The notes beneath the pieces were generated by a model. It saw nothing but the letters and a program-made list of their open reading frames with translations, searched no databases and was not told the origin of the DNA. From Clostridiales bacterium (GTDB lineage Bacteria > Bacillota > Clostridia > Christensenellales > UBA1242), in contig SVHX01000012.1 of NCBI GenBank assembly GCA_015055665.1, positions 1 to 47,290 on the forward strand: a stretch of 47,290 nucleotides of DNA. Reading direction: 5' to 3'. Each line of letters begins with the position of its first letter. Positions within the stretch are counted from its first letter, which is position 1. Positions 45,878 to 47,290 of the stretch are shown here, piece after piece. The translations under genes and the position numbers were made by a program.

Positions 45878-46338
45878 TAGGGGATTATTTTATCAAGTAT
45901 AAACACAATGCATTTAGATGACGCCCCCCAATAGTTATAAATGGTTAAGCAGGAAATTATGTTTAGTTCATTAATAAGCTTTATCAAAATTAATCATAAT
46001 GCAAGTGTTTCTAGGATTGTTACTGCTTATATATATTTATATATGACGCGTACGCGTGCGCGCGCGTACATAATATATATTAGTCTTCTCAACGCAAAAA
46101 TCAGCTATCTGGCATGACTTAGTGTGGTGATTTTAGTAAAATTTGCTGACAAAATCAAATTTTTGTACTGCGTTTTTATAAAGTTTCAAGCAAATTTCAT
46201 CTCCTCGCCCCCTGTTTTTGAGATAAAAAAGTGTAAAATTTTGTACTTTTGAAAGCAAAAAAAGAAACACTCGGGAGGGTGGGGTTAAAATAAGCAAAAA
46301 AATGTTAAAAATTTTTAAAAAAACTTTCAAAAAAAGTG
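45878..46338. other. Non-coding region upstream of the 23S promoter
   Basis: No gene, tRNA or 16S sequence is recognisable. The region holds the alternating purine-pyrimidine tract (46046-46072) with AT-alternating flanks, a G-rich patch GGGAGGGTGGGG (46273-46284), and A/T-tracts (46297-46335) directly upstream of the rRNA promoter that could serve as an UP element. Confidence 0.6.
46046..46072. other. 27-base alternating purine-pyrimidine (Z-DNA-prone) tract
   Basis: Every base from 46046 to 46072 alternates purine and pyrimidine, mostly CG steps, including GTACGCG (46050-46056) paired with CGCGTAC (46063-46069). It is flanked on both sides by short AT-alternating runs. It lies about 270 bases upstream of the rRNA promoter. 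Confidence 0.7.
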
Positions 46339-46368
46339 TTGACGGGGGTTACTTATAAGTGTTATACT
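46339..46368 (+). promoter_or_regulatory. rRNA promoter upstream of 23S
   Basis: TTGACG (46339-46344), 18-base spacer, TATACT (46363-46368), preceded by several A/T-tracts that resemble an UP element. It drives a ~240-base leader leading directly into 23S rRNA. Confidence 0.75.
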
Positions 46369-46615
46369 ATCGTTGCAATCAATTGAGATGGTTCGCAAGG
46401 ATCAAATCAAATGGTTGCGAGTACATTGACAACTGCATATTTATAATGAACAAAGATATTAAAACGAGTAAAGTTAAGTTTTGAAATTTTTCAAAAGATG
46501 ACTAAACGAGAGTAATACAAAAACAATTCACGAATGCAATAATTTTGCAAGAGTAAAGAGTTCAAACGTTGTATCAATATTAGTTAATTAATCTTAAGGA
46601 ATTCGATAGAAATAC
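46369..46615 (+). other. 23S rRNA leader
   Basis: It contains TCGCAA (46393-46398) / TTGCGA (46415-46420) as a possible stem, and TACATTGACAACTGCATA just after it, similar to the sequence found before 23S in firmicute 16S-23S spacers. No tRNA or 16S is present. Confidence 0.6.

Positions 46616-47290
<675 letters not shown>

Overview
The window is about 47 kb of AT-rich DNA, most likely from a low-GC Gram-positive bacterium of the Clostridia type. The basis is the AT-biased codon use, AGGAGG-type ribosome binding sites, consensus sigma-A promoters, U-tailed hairpin terminators, an ER-type (SipW-like) signal peptidase with TasA/camelysin-like substrates, a LysM + GH18 SleL-like protein, formate-tetrahydrofolate ligase and InlB_B-type repeats. 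I did not identify a species. I saw no transposase, phage gene, tRNA or CRISPR array.

Layout. (1) 1-6860, + strand: two copies of a three-hairpin + promoter unit, a 16-codon leader ORF, then a six-gene operon: SipW-like signal peptidase, four TasA/camelysin-like small exported proteins and a lipoprotein with a transglutaminase-like catalytic domain. This looks like a sortase-independent surface-fibre or matrix module. (2) 6875-14330, - strand: a protein with a degenerate diadenylate-cyclase (DisA_N-like) domain, a SleL-like LysM/GH18 hydrolase, rdgB, galE, fhs, and a fifth, detached TasA-like protein. (3) 14655-18318, + strand: a CNNM/CorC-type membrane protein and typA/bipA. (4) 18636-43765, + strand: one uninterrupted frame of 8,289 codons (roughly 0.9 MDa protein) made mostly of diverged InlB_B-like beta-grasp repeats, with an N-terminal membrane anchor, an embedded four-Cys knuckle and a Cys-rich C-terminal region. 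It fills more than half the window. (5) 43776-45877, - strand: two paralogous lipoproteins, each with its own consensus promoter and terminator, separated by a small GC-rich palindromic island. (6) 45878-47290: a 27-base alternating purine-pyrimidine tract, a strong rRNA-type promoter, and the first ~675 nt of 23S rRNA with no 16S or tRNA between promoter and 23S.

How the parts fit. The surface theme dominates. The SipW-like peptidase would mature TasA-like subunits encoded beside it and the detached one beside fhs. The transglutaminase-like lipoprotein could process or cross-link wall or fibre proteins. The giant repeat protein is a candidate adhesin or stalk, with two lipoproteins of unknown role downstream. 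GalE supplies UDP-galactose for surface glycans. The other genes (fhs, rdgB, typA, CNNM) are housekeeping. The items I find most worth following are the fibre operon with its transglutaminase-like lipoprotein, the giant protein and its lipoprotein neighbours, the degenerate DisA_N-like protein, and the apparently 16S-unlinked 23S gene.
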